Assembly (NCBI RefSeq): GCF_019991125.1
Contig: NZ_JAGENB010000010.1
Span: forward strand, 54,926 to 118,925
Direction: 5' to 3'
DNA: 64,000 nucleotides
From: Phyllobacterium calauticae
GTDB lineage: Bacteria; Pseudomonadota; Alphaproteobacteria; Rhizobiales; Rhizobiaceae
The translations under genes were made by a program, and so were the position numbers. The notes under the pieces were generated by a model. It worked only from the letters and a program-made list of their open reading frames with translations, was not told the origin of the DNA and made no database searches. Of the stretch, positions 19,270 through 27,049 are shown piece by piece (position 1 is the first letter of the stretch; the number at the start of each line of letters is the position of its first letter).

Positions 19270-19449
19270 TTATCTGTGCGCTGTCAGAAGTTTAATTCTC
19301 GCCTTTCGTCGTATACGCCTGACGAGCGCCGGCACATCGACCGTGCAATCCTGAAAATTCATCTCGGCAGCGCGACTCCGCTCCTCCGCCTGAACGATGA
19401 TTTTTTCCTTGCAGCTCTGTCGTCCCAGAAACTTAATTCTTGTTCGCAT
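19270..19449 (-). CDS. Possible 59-residue basic protein
   Basis: A frame starting at ATG 19449 is preceded by GAGGGG at eight bases, a good ribosome site. The product begins MRTRIKFLGRQ, is rich in Arg/Lys and has no membrane segment, with a central acidic patch EMNFQDCTVDVP. No family is recognised. The surrounding DNA is intergenic-like and an overlapping frame exists on the other strand, so this is only a weak prediction. Confidence 0.3.
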   Translation of the reverse strand: MRTRIKFLGRQSCKEKIIVQAEERSRAAEMNFQDCTVDVPALVRRIRRKARIKLLTAHR

Positions 19450-19628
19450 GTTCCACACCCCTCATGTCTTATGACTTTTTTTGAGAGACCTAATATATGC
19501 AATGATTCCGGGTGGTTTGGAATATATCCGGTGTTCAAATGCCGGGCTGGCCGTACACGAAACAGTGAATAAACCTCGGCGCGGGACTATCGTATCGGTT
19601 GGCGCTGCGGACGGAGGAGGGTGGAGAC

Positions 19629-20207
19629 TTGGCGTTTACAAAAGATGAGATAACTGCCCACGCCCTGGTGATCGTCGATGTGCAAAATGCCTTCATTACG
19701 GGAGCCGAAGCCGTCCCGGATTGCGTCCAGCTTCAGGGTGCGGTGAAAAGGCTTCTCGAGAATGCGCGCGCGGCCAAGGTGCCTGTTGTCTTCCTGCAGA
19801 ATGACGGTCCTGCCGGCGCGGTTGACGCGCCGAATACCGATGGCTGGCAATTGTTCTTTCCGCCGGAGGCGCGCGAAACGGTGATCCGCAAGTCCAGAGA
19901 TAATGGCTTCGATGGCACCGGGCTCGAGAATATGCTCCGGGCGCAGGGCGTCCGGTCGATGGCGATCTGCGGCATGCTGTCGGAAATGTGCCTGGCGGCG
20001 ACGGCGCGAGCTGCGCTGGAAAAGGGATTTGCGGTGATCCTTTCCCATGATGGCCACGCAACCTACGATGTGCCGGTTGGTCCGGGCAATTCAGAGGCTG
20101 TTCCCGCACGGTTGGCGGCGCGGGCGGCAGAATGGTCGCTGGGCGACGATATTATCCTTTTGGCCGCTGCGGGCGATATCCGCTTCCAGACGGCCCGCCG
20201 CAGGTAA
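19629..20207 (+). CDS. Isochorismatase-like cysteine hydrolase
   Basis: A 192-residue alpha/beta hydrolase of the isochorismatase superfamily (nicotinamidase, N-carbamoyl hydrolases, isochorismatases). The complete catalytic triad is visible: D17 in VIVDVQNAF, K88 in VIRKSR, and the nucleophile C121 in CGMLSEMCLAATA. I chose TTG 19629 because an excellent purine-rich ribosome site (ggaggagggtggag) ends just before it and the fold starts right after. TTG 19599 would add ten residues lying partly over that site. The substrate cannot be inferred; a VanZ-like gene converges from the other strand. Confidence 0.8.
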   Translation: MAFTKDEITAHALVIVDVQNAFITGAEAVPDCVQLQGAVKRLLENARAAKVPVVFLQNDGPAGAVDAPNTDGWQLFFPPEARETVIRKSRDNGFDGTGLENMLRAQGVRSMAICGMLSEMCLAATARAALEKGFAVILSHDGHATYDVPVGPGNSEAVPARLAARAAEWSLGDDIILLAAAGDIRFQTARRR

Positions 20208-20252
20208 AATGCTTCCGGGGCTTGCCGTTGGCTAATGGCAGGGCGAATCCCC

Positions 20253-20582
20253 TTAGCGCAAAAGGCGCAGGAAGAGCGTGCTTGCGGCAACCCCGAAGGT
20301 TCCGCCGGCCGCCTTCACCACGGCATCGAGCAGCCGGGCATGCCGGGTTGGGGCAAGCATCTGCGCCAGCTCGAAACCGAAAGCCGCGCCAACCACCAAA
20401 ACCAGGATGAGCAGCCACCGCCGCGGATAGGCCGCCGCAAAGACGAAGCCAAGCACGGCAAAAGCTGCAAAGCGCTCGACATTGACCGGCAAGCCGCTCT
20501 CCGGCCGCAGGCTGATGGGGTCGACCGTGATGAAAAGTATGGCTGCGAACAGCAGCCAGGCGGCGATTTGAATGAGCTTCAT
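20253..20582 (-). CDS. VanZ-like membrane protein
   Basis: About 109 residues with four hydrophobic segments. It carries VanZ-type hallmarks: the first helix, then DPISLRPESG, NVERFAAFAVLGFVFAAAYP, and the conserved FGFELAQMLAPTRHARLLDAVVKAAGG, where the E...Q and R/D residues resemble the VanZ motif. VanZ gives low-level teicoplanin resistance in enterococci; proteobacterial homologues are of unknown role. ATG 20582 is preceded by GGGGTA. The gene faces the isochorismatase-like gene. Confidence 0.7.
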   Translation of the reverse strand: MKLIQIAAWLLFAAILFITVDPISLRPESGLPVNVERFAAFAVLGFVFAAAYPRRWLLILVLVVGAAFGFELAQMLAPTRHARLLDAVVKAAGGTFGVAASTLFLRLLR

Positions 20583-21024
20583 GCATACCCCATAGCGCAT
20601 TCAACGCCTGGTTCCAATCCGTCACAATCTGCAATTTAGGGTAAAGCCGGATGTCGGCGTGCGGGCGGCGCAAACTTCATGTTGCGCGGTACCCGTATCC
20701 TTCGGGTGAGGCCCGGCAAGGGGCATCGGGGGGTGATGAGATGCCGAGCCTCCGTTGCCCGAAGGTGACAACGTGCGGGTGATAACACGAGAACCTGAGC
20801 AGAAGATTATCCGAACCTGAGGCGAAACTGAGATGCAGTCCGGCCACGGGGACAGCATGTCTGCCGGCGCGCGGATGCGCCCGTGGCGAGGCCCAGTGCA
20901 GTGCCAGGCGAAGGCAGGCACTGCACTGGACCCCATGCTTGGGTTGCTCAAGCGACGCTCACTTGCCAAAGGCGTTTGTCACAATCAAGCCGTCATGTTT
21001 CCCGCTTCGTCCCATGCCGTTCAT
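20583..21024. other. Gene-free stretch with a strong hairpin
   Basis: About 440 bases without a supported gene. A minus-strand frame at 20622-20969 is rejected: its composition (Pro/Ser/Gly-rich, no ribosome site) is that of a shadow. The only structure seen is the 13-bp inverted repeat at 20893-20929. Confidence 0.5.
20893..20929. repeat. 13-bp inverted repeat (hairpin) in intergenic DNA
   Basis: ccagtgcagtgcc and ggcactgcactgg are perfect inverted copies around an 11-base loop. There is no T-run on either strand, so it is not a typical terminator. It may be a REP-like unit. Confidence 0.7.
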
Positions 21025-21213
21025 TCAGCTGCGGTAATGGACCCGGTACCTGTCTTCGACCGGCTGTCCAACCGTTGCCTTGACCCCCAGGACGAAATGG
21101 ATCGAGATGATCTTGTCGGCCTCTACACCCGCTTCAGACAGTGCGGCATTCAGTGCCTTGATCGTGGCCGCGACTTCCATCTCCTTGACCGGTATCTGCT
21201 CGTTCGTTGTCAT
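21025..21213 (-). CDS. Small conserved-looking protein divergent from oxyR
   Basis: A 62-residue acidic protein with no membrane segment. It starts MTTNEQIPVKEMEVAA, has a helix ATIKALNAALSEAGVEADK and ends in a beta-like segment IISIHFVLGVKATVGQPVEDRYRVHYRS. AGGA lies seven bases before ATG 21213; an adjacent ATG at 21216 is possible. Codon choice is typical of the genome, so I consider it real, but I do not recognise the family. The 238-base divergent region with oxyR contains an OxyR-type motif, suggesting co-regulation. Confidence 0.6.
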   Translation of the reverse strand: MTTNEQIPVKEMEVAATIKALNAALSEAGVEADKIISIHFVLGVKATVGQPVEDRYRVHYRS

Positions 21214-21361
21214 CATTCGTTCCTTTACACAACGGGAAATGCCTTGGCCCTTACCGGGCCTGGCTCGTTTGCCCCGGGCGCTGCTCATGCGCGCCCTGTC
21301 AGGCATGTCCGATATACCGCGCTGATATACATTGGCATAATATAAGAATTGTCATATTCTA

Positions 21362-21376
21362 ATAGGCATAGACTAT
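21362..21376. promoter_or_regulatory. Candidate OxyR operator (ATAG-N7-CTAT)
   Basis: ATAGGCATAGACTAT fits the OxyR half-operator consensus ATAG-N7-CTAT exactly. An approximate second copy (ATAA-N7-CATA, 21342-21356) lies just upstream. It is 76 bases before the oxyR start and within the divergent promoter region shared with the 62-residue protein. Confidence 0.55.
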
Positions 21377-21451
21377 GAGTAGTTCATGCTTGCCGTGCGA
21401 TGGGCCAATCGCGTGAAGGTGACTCAACCATTGGCCTGTATCGAAAGAAGT

Positions 21452-22363
21452 ATGATCGTCATGACGTTGTCCGGCCTGTCGCTTCGCGATCTGGAATATG
21501 CCATTGCGGTTGCGGATCTGGGCAGCTTCGGCAAGGCCGCCGAACAGTGCCGGGTTGCGCAGCCTTCGCTTTCCGTACAGGTGAGCAAGCTTGAGACCCG
21601 GCTGAAGACGGTGATTTTCGAACGCACGACGCGGCGGGTCATCGTCACGCCGCAGGGCCACGAACTCCTTGACCAGATGCGCCGTGTGGTACTGGAGGCG
21701 CGCCGGCTGCTGGATCTGTCCGTCCGCTCCGCGGAGGCCTTCGGCGGCACGTTGCGCTTGTCGGCAATCGCCACGCTTGGCCCCTATTATTTCCCGCGCA
21801 TTCTCCAGAGCTTGCGCGCGCACTATCCGGCGCTTGCCTTCGTGCTGGGTGAAGGGCGCACCGACGACCTCGTCACGGCTCTGCTGCGCGGTGACCTCGA
21901 TGCCGTGCTCATGTCGACACCGTCCGGAGAGCCGGGCTTGAGCGAAATCCCGTTGTTTCACGAACCGTTCGTGATGGCCTGTCCCGAGGGACATGCGGCA
22001 ACGCTGGCTGGCGGTGCCGGATGGAAAGATCTGTCTGCCCATGAGCGATTGCTGCTGGAGGAGGGGCATTGCCTGCGGGATCAGGCCATTGCCGCCTGTG
22101 CGGAGATCGACACCACCAACCGGCACGCGACCAGTCTGGAGACCCTGAAATATATGGTGGCTGCAGGCGAGGGATGTACCCTGCTGCCCGTCCTTGCGGT
22201 GAGTGACGTTCATGGGCTGCACTACCTGCCGCTGCAGGGCAGCGGATATGCGCGCACCATTGTCCTGGCCTGGCGGCGCAGCGATCCCCGGACAGAGGAT
22301 TTTGAACAGCTCGGCGCCAATCTGCGCCGGTTTCAACATCCGGCGATCCGCACATTTGCCTGA
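21452..22363 (+). CDS. oxyR: Hydrogen-peroxide sensing regulator OxyR
   Basis: LysR-type regulator of 303 residues. The N-terminal HTH (about 9-68, LRDLEYAIAVADLGSFGKAAEQCRV...) is followed by a substrate-binding-like domain. The redox pair is present in OxyR context: C207 in LLEEGHCLRDQA and C216, nine residues apart as C199/C208 in E. coli. This supports true OxyR over a generic LysR protein. ATG 21452 has GAAAGAAG upstream; the longer frame to 21386 overlaps the operator-like sequence. No catalase gene is next to it here. Confidence 0.88.
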   Translation: MIVMTLSGLSLRDLEYAIAVADLGSFGKAAEQCRVAQPSLSVQVSKLETRLKTVIFERTTRRVIVTPQGHELLDQMRRVVLEARRLLDLSVRSAEAFGGTLRLSAIATLGPYYFPRILQSLRAHYPALAFVLGEGRTDDLVTALLRGDLDAVLMSTPSGEPGLSEIPLFHEPFVMACPEGHAATLAGGAGWKDLSAHERLLLEEGHCLRDQAIAACAEIDTTNRHATSLETLKYMVAAGEGCTLLPVLAVSDVHGLHYLPLQGSGYARTIVLAWRRSDPRTEDFEQLGANLRRFQHPAIRTFA

Positions 22364-22522
22364 GCAAGGACAAGCGTCATAGGCAAACTGCCGGCGCCTG
22401 GCCACTCGGCCCAGGCAATGTAAAGTTTTATACAGGTTTACACTTCTGTGTCATGTTGCCATTGGGATTGCGGCTTATGACCAGGGGGAATGAGAGGATA
22501 TGGGGCAGGGGGAGTTCGTTTC

Positions 22523-23428
22523 GTGAACGCACGTCTTTCGTGGATAGCTTGTGTTTTCTTCAGCCTAAGCTTGATGGTTGTGGGGTCAGTCACAGCGCAG
22601 GAGGCGGCTCCGGCTCTGTCAGGTGACCTTGCCGAGCTGTGCGCACCCGATCCGCAGCATCCCCCAAGCCTATGGAAGATCAGCAAGAAATTGGATCAGG
22701 GGGCATGGCGGTCGCGTCTGTCCTGTGATTCCGGCGCTGCCCCTTCGTCCGGGCCGGTGTTGCGTCTCTCCGTGCATCCGGGCGATGCCGTTGAAAAAGA
22801 GTCCGACGAAAAATCGACGGAACGTGTGGAAATCCAGATGCGAAAGGAGGTCGTCAAGTTCGATGCGCCGACCTGGTACCGTTTTCGGTTCCGTCTTGAA
22901 CGTCCCTGGCAGGGCATTGGCAACCGGACAGTCATTCATCAGGTAAAACAGAACATCCAGGCGCGTGACGAGAAGCCGCAAGGGGCGTGTCCCGCCGCCA
23001 ATCCCCTCTTCAAGGTCGAGGCCCGCCCGTCGGCCACGGGGGCGGATTTCCTGGTCAAGGTGCGCGGAACCAGCGACTGCAATCTCGGGGAATCCACAAT
23101 AATATGCGGTCCATGGCACCTGGACCTGGACCACTGGAATGATGTGAAGGTCATGATCAAGCCCAGTCTGAAGGAGGGGGCAAGCCAGGTGCAGGTCTGG
23201 CTCAACGGGCGCGGTTGCGATCCGTATACAGGGCTTCTCGGCTATCCCGATCATGGTGTCCGCGATGATTCCGGCCGCCCGTTTATCGACGTCCAGCCGC
23301 GCTTTGGCATTTATCGTGATGCCCTGCCGGACAATGTGCAATCGATCGATTTCACGGGTATTCGGTTTTGGTCCGCAAATCCGGCAGGCGATCCCTCGTG
23401 GTCGGAAAATCCGTTGCCGATGCGATGA
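22523..23428 (+). CDS. Secreted heparin-lyase-I-like polysaccharide lyase
   Basis: A 301-residue exported protein with a signal peptide (MNARLSWIACVFFSLSLMVV..., cleavage near VTAQ) and a concanavalin-like jelly roll typical of the Polysacc_lyase (heparin lyase I, PL13/PL20-like) family. Visible segments are RVEIQMRKE, TWYRFRFRLERPW, a region with paired cysteines, and HWNDVKVMIKPS...GASQVQVWLNGR. GTG 22523 is preferred because GGGGGAG lies eight bases upstream and the signal begins immediately; ATG 22490 is an alternative. It probably acts on or binds an acidic polysaccharide in the periplasm or outside. The GGDEF gene follows after 129 bases. Confidence 0.62.
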   Translation: MNARLSWIACVFFSLSLMVVGSVTAQEAAPALSGDLAELCAPDPQHPPSLWKISKKLDQGAWRSRLSCDSGAAPSSGPVLRLSVHPGDAVEKESDEKSTERVEIQMRKEVVKFDAPTWYRFRFRLERPWQGIGNRTVIHQVKQNIQARDEKPQGACPAANPLFKVEARPSATGADFLVKVRGTSDCNLGESTIICGPWHLDLDHWNDVKVMIKPSLKEGASQVQVWLNGRGCDPYTGLLGYPDHGVRDDSGRPFIDVQPRFGIYRDALPDNVQSIDFTGIRFWSANPAGDPSWSENPLPMR

Positions 23429-23557
23429 TGCCCGGTCATCAACACCGCTGTTCACATCTTAAGGCATTTCTAACTATCCGGTTCGGAACTATCACGGGAT
23501 TCTCTAATTCTTGACGACTCTTCGCTACGCATCTCGCCGACAGCGGAGCAGGTGCCT

Positions 23558-24700
23558 ATGCGCGAGGATATTTCAGGATTCAGTGTACCGAGATGGCGGC
23601 TGACACGCTGGCTGGCCGATGCTGGATCCAATGTGCCTGGCTATATTCGATCGGAATTGATTGCGAGCCTGTTCGGAACACTACCGATTTTTGCCGGCGG
23701 CGTTATCAATACAATTCTGGTATCGGCATTCATCGCATACCGGATACCTCGACCGGAATTCATCTTCTGGCTGGGATGTGAATTGTTGATTTGCGGCATG
23801 AGGCTCGTGGTGCTGCTCATCAGCCACAGGAATGCCAAAGCGGGTAAAGCCACGCCTACCGACATTTACATTCTGCTGGCTCTAGCCTGGTCAGGCGCCG
23901 TCGGTTACGGCTGTTTCATCAGCATGATGAGCGGGGATTGGGTGGTGGCAACGCTCGCCTGCCTATCCGCCGGCGCCATGGTGGGGGGCATCTGCTTTCG
24001 CAATTTTGGCGCGCCGCGTCTTGCCTCGGTCATGATCATCTTGAGCCTTGGACCTGCTTGCCTCGGCGGTGCGATGTCCGGCGAGCCGATCTTATACGTC
24101 ACGCTTTTGCAAATTCCGCTTTATCTCATCAGCATGGCCATGGCCTCGCACAAGCTCAACGCGATGCTGATTGCGACAAAGCTGGCTGAACGCGAAAATG
24201 AGCGCCGGGCAAATGAAGATGCGCTGACGGGCCTGCTGAACCGCACGGGCCTGCTGGCACACATCAATGATCGTTTGTCGGCGCTGCAGCAGGATCAGAC
24301 AGGCTTTGCCGTGCTTTACCTCGATCTGGATGGCTTCAAACTCGTCAACGATCAATATGGCCACGCAAGCGGCGATGAGGTGCTGTTTGAAGTGTCGAGG
24401 CGGATTTTAGCCAATCTCGGGCCCGAAGACGCAGCGGCCCGTATTGGCGGTGATGAGTTTGTTGTTGTGAAAGCGGGCGGCGACGATCAGGACCTTACGG
24501 CGTTTGCGGCGTCAATCTCTGAAAACATAGGCGAGCGCATCCGCTTGAACGTCGGCAGCAGCGTGGAAGTGGGGTCCAGCATGGGAATTGCCCTTGCTCC
24601 GCGGCACGGAAGTGCAGCCGGCGTTTTATTGGATAAGGCCGACAAAGCTTTGTATCAGGCAAAAGCTGCGGGAAAGAACAGGCACGCGATCGCGCTTTAG
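23558..24700 (+). CDS. Membrane-bound diguanylate cyclase (GGDEF)
   Basis: Makes cyclic di-GMP from two GTP. Six hydrophobic segments span roughly residues 25-215, a MASE-like sensory membrane module. A GGDEF domain follows from about 222 to the end (380 residues). The active site reads RIGGDEF with GGDEF at 297-301. The residues five positions upstream (GPED) do not form the RxxD inhibitory site, so product feedback is probably absent. ATG 23558 has GGAGCAG upstream. The adjacent lyase-like gene and the EPS locus further on are plausible c-di-GMP-responsive functions, though no direct link is seen. Confidence 0.9.
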   Translation: MREDISGFSVPRWRLTRWLADAGSNVPGYIRSELIASLFGTLPIFAGGVINTILVSAFIAYRIPRPEFIFWLGCELLICGMRLVVLLISHRNAKAGKATPTDIYILLALAWSGAVGYGCFISMMSGDWVVATLACLSAGAMVGGICFRNFGAPRLASVMIILSLGPACLGGAMSGEPILYVTLLQIPLYLISMAMASHKLNAMLIATKLAERENERRANEDALTGLLNRTGLLAHINDRLSALQQDQTGFAVLYLDLDGFKLVNDQYGHASGDEVLFEVSRRILANLGPEDAAARIGGDEFVVVKAGGDDQDLTAFAASISENIGERIRLNVGSSVEVGSSMGIALAPRHGSAAGVLLDKADKALYQAKAAGKNRHAIAL

Positions 24701-24782
24701 GTCCAGCTGAATATGGCATATCCCCTGTCCATTTTGAGACGGGCGAGGACCTTAGCGCGCCCTGTCTTTCCGTGGTCGTCCC

Positions 24783-25160
24783 TCAGGCCTCGGGTTCGTG
24801 GCAAACCATTTCGATGTTGTGCCCGTCCGGATCAATGACGAAGGCCGCATAGTAGTTCGCATGGTAGCGCGGGCGCAGACCCGGCGCGCCATTGTCTTTG
24901 CCGCCCGCGGCCAGAGCCGCCCGATGGAAAGCTTCGACCTGCTGGCGATTCCCGGCCGTGAACGCCAGGTGAAGATGCGCCGGCTTCTCCTCGGTCTGGT
25001 AGAGGCACAGGGAGGCCTTGCCCTTTGGGCTGAGCTCGACACCCTGCGCCGGTGTCGTCCCCTCTGCGACGACAGCGATACCGAGCGGTTCGAGTGCCTT
25101 GAGGTAGAACGCCTTGCTGGCTGCATAGTCGCTTACGCCGAATTTCACATGGTCAAACAT
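24783..25160 (-). CDS. VOC-fold glyoxalase/dioxygenase family protein
   Basis: A 125-residue vicinal-oxygen-chelate protein with two beta-alpha-beta-beta-beta units. It begins MFDHVKFGVSDYAASKAFYLKALEPLG, has HLHLAFTA in the middle, and ends YYAAFVIDPDGHNIEMVCHE. Metal-ligand candidates are the early His4, His62-64 and the late Glu in IEMV. The start overlaps the 3' end of the upstream isochorismatase-fold gene by 16 bases, so they are translationally coupled. The substrate is unknown. Confidence 0.85.
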   Translation of the reverse strand: MFDHVKFGVSDYAASKAFYLKALEPLGIAVVAEGTTPAQGVELSPKGKASLCLYQTEEKPAHLHLAFTAGNRQQVEAFHRAALAAGGKDNGAPGLRPRYHANYYAAFVIDPDGHNIEMVCHEPEA

Positions 25161-25726
25161 GGTTTCTCCTGAAGTGTGTGGCCCTGGGCGCGTCCGCCGA
25201 ACCCGGACCGAAACAGGGCGTTGTGTGCATCCTGATCCGGATCATAGCAGCAGTCCTCGACCAGACGCACATCGTAGTCCGCGTCGCTGGCCCAGGCGAC
25301 GCTTGAAAGAACGACGCCGGTCGTGCTTATCCCGGCCATGACAAGGGTGCTTACACCGCGCGTCCGAAGATCGGCATCGAGCGATGTGCCGTGAAAAACG
25401 CTGGCTCGCGGACATGCATAGAAAAGGTCACCCGTTTGGATCGCAAGCCCCGCAACGGGGCGGCCGGTGCGAAAATGTCCGGACGATATATAGGGCGAGA
25501 TCTGGCGGTTGCTTGCCGGCGGTGCGTGTTCATACGCTTCGCCCAGTGAAAAGTTGGGGAACAGCACCGGCCGGCCGGTGGCGCGCCAGCGCCTGATCAG
25601 AGTGTTGCACCGATCCAGCAAGGGCGACGGCTGCTCCCCGAACAGGATTGCAAACACGTCGGCTTGATAGTGCATAATGACGAGGGCCGCTCTCTCGATA
25701 TAGCGGCCCTGGAAATCGATCAACAT
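25145..25726 (-). CDS. Isochorismatase-fold protein lacking the catalytic triad
   Basis: The 193-residue sequence aligns over the isochorismatase fold (ALVIMHYQADVF; CPRASVFHGTSLDADLRTRGVSTLVMAGISTTGVVLSS; VRLVEDCCYD). The usual Asp is His (H19), the Lys position is Arg (R107), and the nucleophile Cys in GxxTxxC is Val (V138). It is therefore probably not a cysteine hydrolase and may be a binding protein or an enzyme with different chemistry. GGAGG six bases before ATG 25726 marks the start. It is cotranscribed with, and overlaps, the VOC gene. The residue comparison was done by eye. Confidence 0.8.
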   Translation of the reverse strand: MLIDFQGRYIERAALVIMHYQADVFAILFGEQPSPLLDRCNTLIRRWRATGRPVLFPNFSLGEAYEHAPPASNRQISPYISSGHFRTGRPVAGLAIQTGDLFYACPRASVFHGTSLDADLRTRGVSTLVMAGISTTGVVLSSVAWASDADYDVRLVEDCCYDPDQDAHNALFRSGFGGRAQGHTLQEKPCLTM

Positions 25727-25903
25727 GACAGTCCTCCAAAATGAAATCCGAATTCCGCATTCGAATCATCCCGTTTCGCCCGGCGAGTATGAGGTAAGGG
25801 TGGGGAACGTAAAGAAATCCGTGGGACGATCCGTGCCGAAAACGCCCACGCCGTGCATTTGTGTGCAGTTTGTTCTTTTTCTTCCAAATCGGCTATTGCC
25901 AAA

Positions 25904-25927
25904 AAAACCCCAGTATTCTAGGGGTTC
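25904..25927 (-). terminator. Possible minus-strand terminator upstream of tRNA-Pro
   Basis: Read on the minus strand, aacccc...ggggtt is followed by a seven-T run. It would stop transcription running leftward past tRNA-Pro toward the VOC operon. Confidence 0.4.
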
Positions 25928-25935
25928 GGCACCGG

Positions 25936-26012
<77 letters not shown>

Positions 26013-26055
26013 TTTATCCCGCCAGATCATTCATTGGCTGGATAGATCGGTTATC

Positions 26056-26085
26056 AAAAAGCCAGACCTTGGGTCTGGCTTTTTT
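26056..26085. terminator. Bidirectional terminator between tRNA-Pro and the GntR regulator
   Basis: Stem aagccagacc / ggtctggctt with A-run on one side and T-run on the other. It lies between convergent genes. Confidence 0.85.
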
Positions 26086-26100
26086 GCTTGGTAAAGTGCG

Positions 26101-26856
26101 TCAAAGCTTGTCCGGCGTGGCACCCGTCCGCGATTCCAGCCGGTAGCGATTGCCGGGATAGACCAGATGGACCAGCGAGACCACGGTATCGCCCGACCAG
26201 GTGCGGCGGCGGATGGCAAGGCATGGCTCGTTGCGTGCAATGCCGAGCAGCTTGCGGTCGCGTGCCGACGGCATGGCAGCCTCGACGATATGTTCCGATC
26301 CGCTGAGGGGGGCAATCGCGCTGAGATAGGCGTTGGGCGTGCGCGCCGTAAAATCCTGGGCCAGATAATCGGGAGCCGCGCGCGGATTGACGAAACGATC
26401 CTCGATCTGCACGGCGATGCCGTTTTCCCGGTGCACGATCACCGAGTGAAAGACGGGTGCGCCGGATGGCAGTTCAAGCGCATCAGCGACGGCACAGGCG
26501 GCGCTTTCCTGATTGAGGCGAACCACCGATGCACTATGGACATGGCCGCGCTCGATGATTTCATCGGCGATGTTGCGCACTTCGAACAGCGTTGAATGGC
26601 CCTTGCGCGCCGCGACAAACGAGCCGACGCCGCGGATGCGCACCAGCTCACCCTCATTGGCAAGCTCGCGCAGGGCGCGGTTGGCGGTCATCTTGCTGAC
26701 GCCCAATCCGGCCACCAGCTCGTTCTCCGAGGGGACGCGATGCTCGGGCGGCCATTCGCCGCTGTGAATGCGGCCGAGGATCATCCGTTTCACATGGGCA
26801 TAAAGCGGCGCACCATAACGTGTGGCGGGTTGCTTCTTGAGCATGGCATCGGTCAT
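26101..26856 (-). CDS. GntR/HutC-family transcriptional repressor
   Basis: A 251-residue regulator with a GntR winged helix (about 12-80: PLYAHVKRMILGRIHSGEW..., RVPSENELVAGLGVSKMTANRALRELANEGELVRIRGVGSFVA) and a C-terminal UTRA ligand domain. It resembles HutC, the urocanate-responsive repressor of histidine catabolism. ATG 26856 has AAGGG six bases upstream; longer frames extend through the divergent promoter. It is divergent from an amino-acid ABC transporter, which it probably controls. The shared region contains a TTGTATATG half-site reminiscent of HutC operators. No hut catabolic genes are in the window, so the symbol is left open. Confidence 0.85.
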   Translation of the reverse strand: MTDAMLKKQPATRYGAPLYAHVKRMILGRIHSGEWPPEHRVPSENELVAGLGVSKMTANRALRELANEGELVRIRGVGSFVAARKGHSTLFEVRNIADEIIERGHVHSASVVRLNQESAACAVADALELPSGAPVFHSVIVHRENGIAVQIEDRFVNPRAAPDYLAQDFTARTPNAYLSAIAPLSGSEHIVEAAMPSARDRKLLGIARNEPCLAIRRRTWSGDTVVSLVHLVYPGNRYRLESRTGATPDKL

Positions 26857-27049
26857 CGCAGGCCCTTCATTGCTCATTCCTTGTGCAGGATCAGAATTTG
26901 CCTCGCTGTGCGACTTTCCCTCTTGCGCGGCACAGGGGATGTCATAAGGTACCATATACAACTTGCCAAAAGACAAAAGCTCAAAAGCCACCGCAGTGTG
27001 GCACGGGAACACGGGTTCAACACTTGCCAACCTCAAGAGGAGAAGGCTG

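Noticed and set aside
20622..20969. 115-codon minus-strand frame
   Set aside because: Pro/Ser/Gly-rich product without ribosome site, running through the hairpin at 20893.
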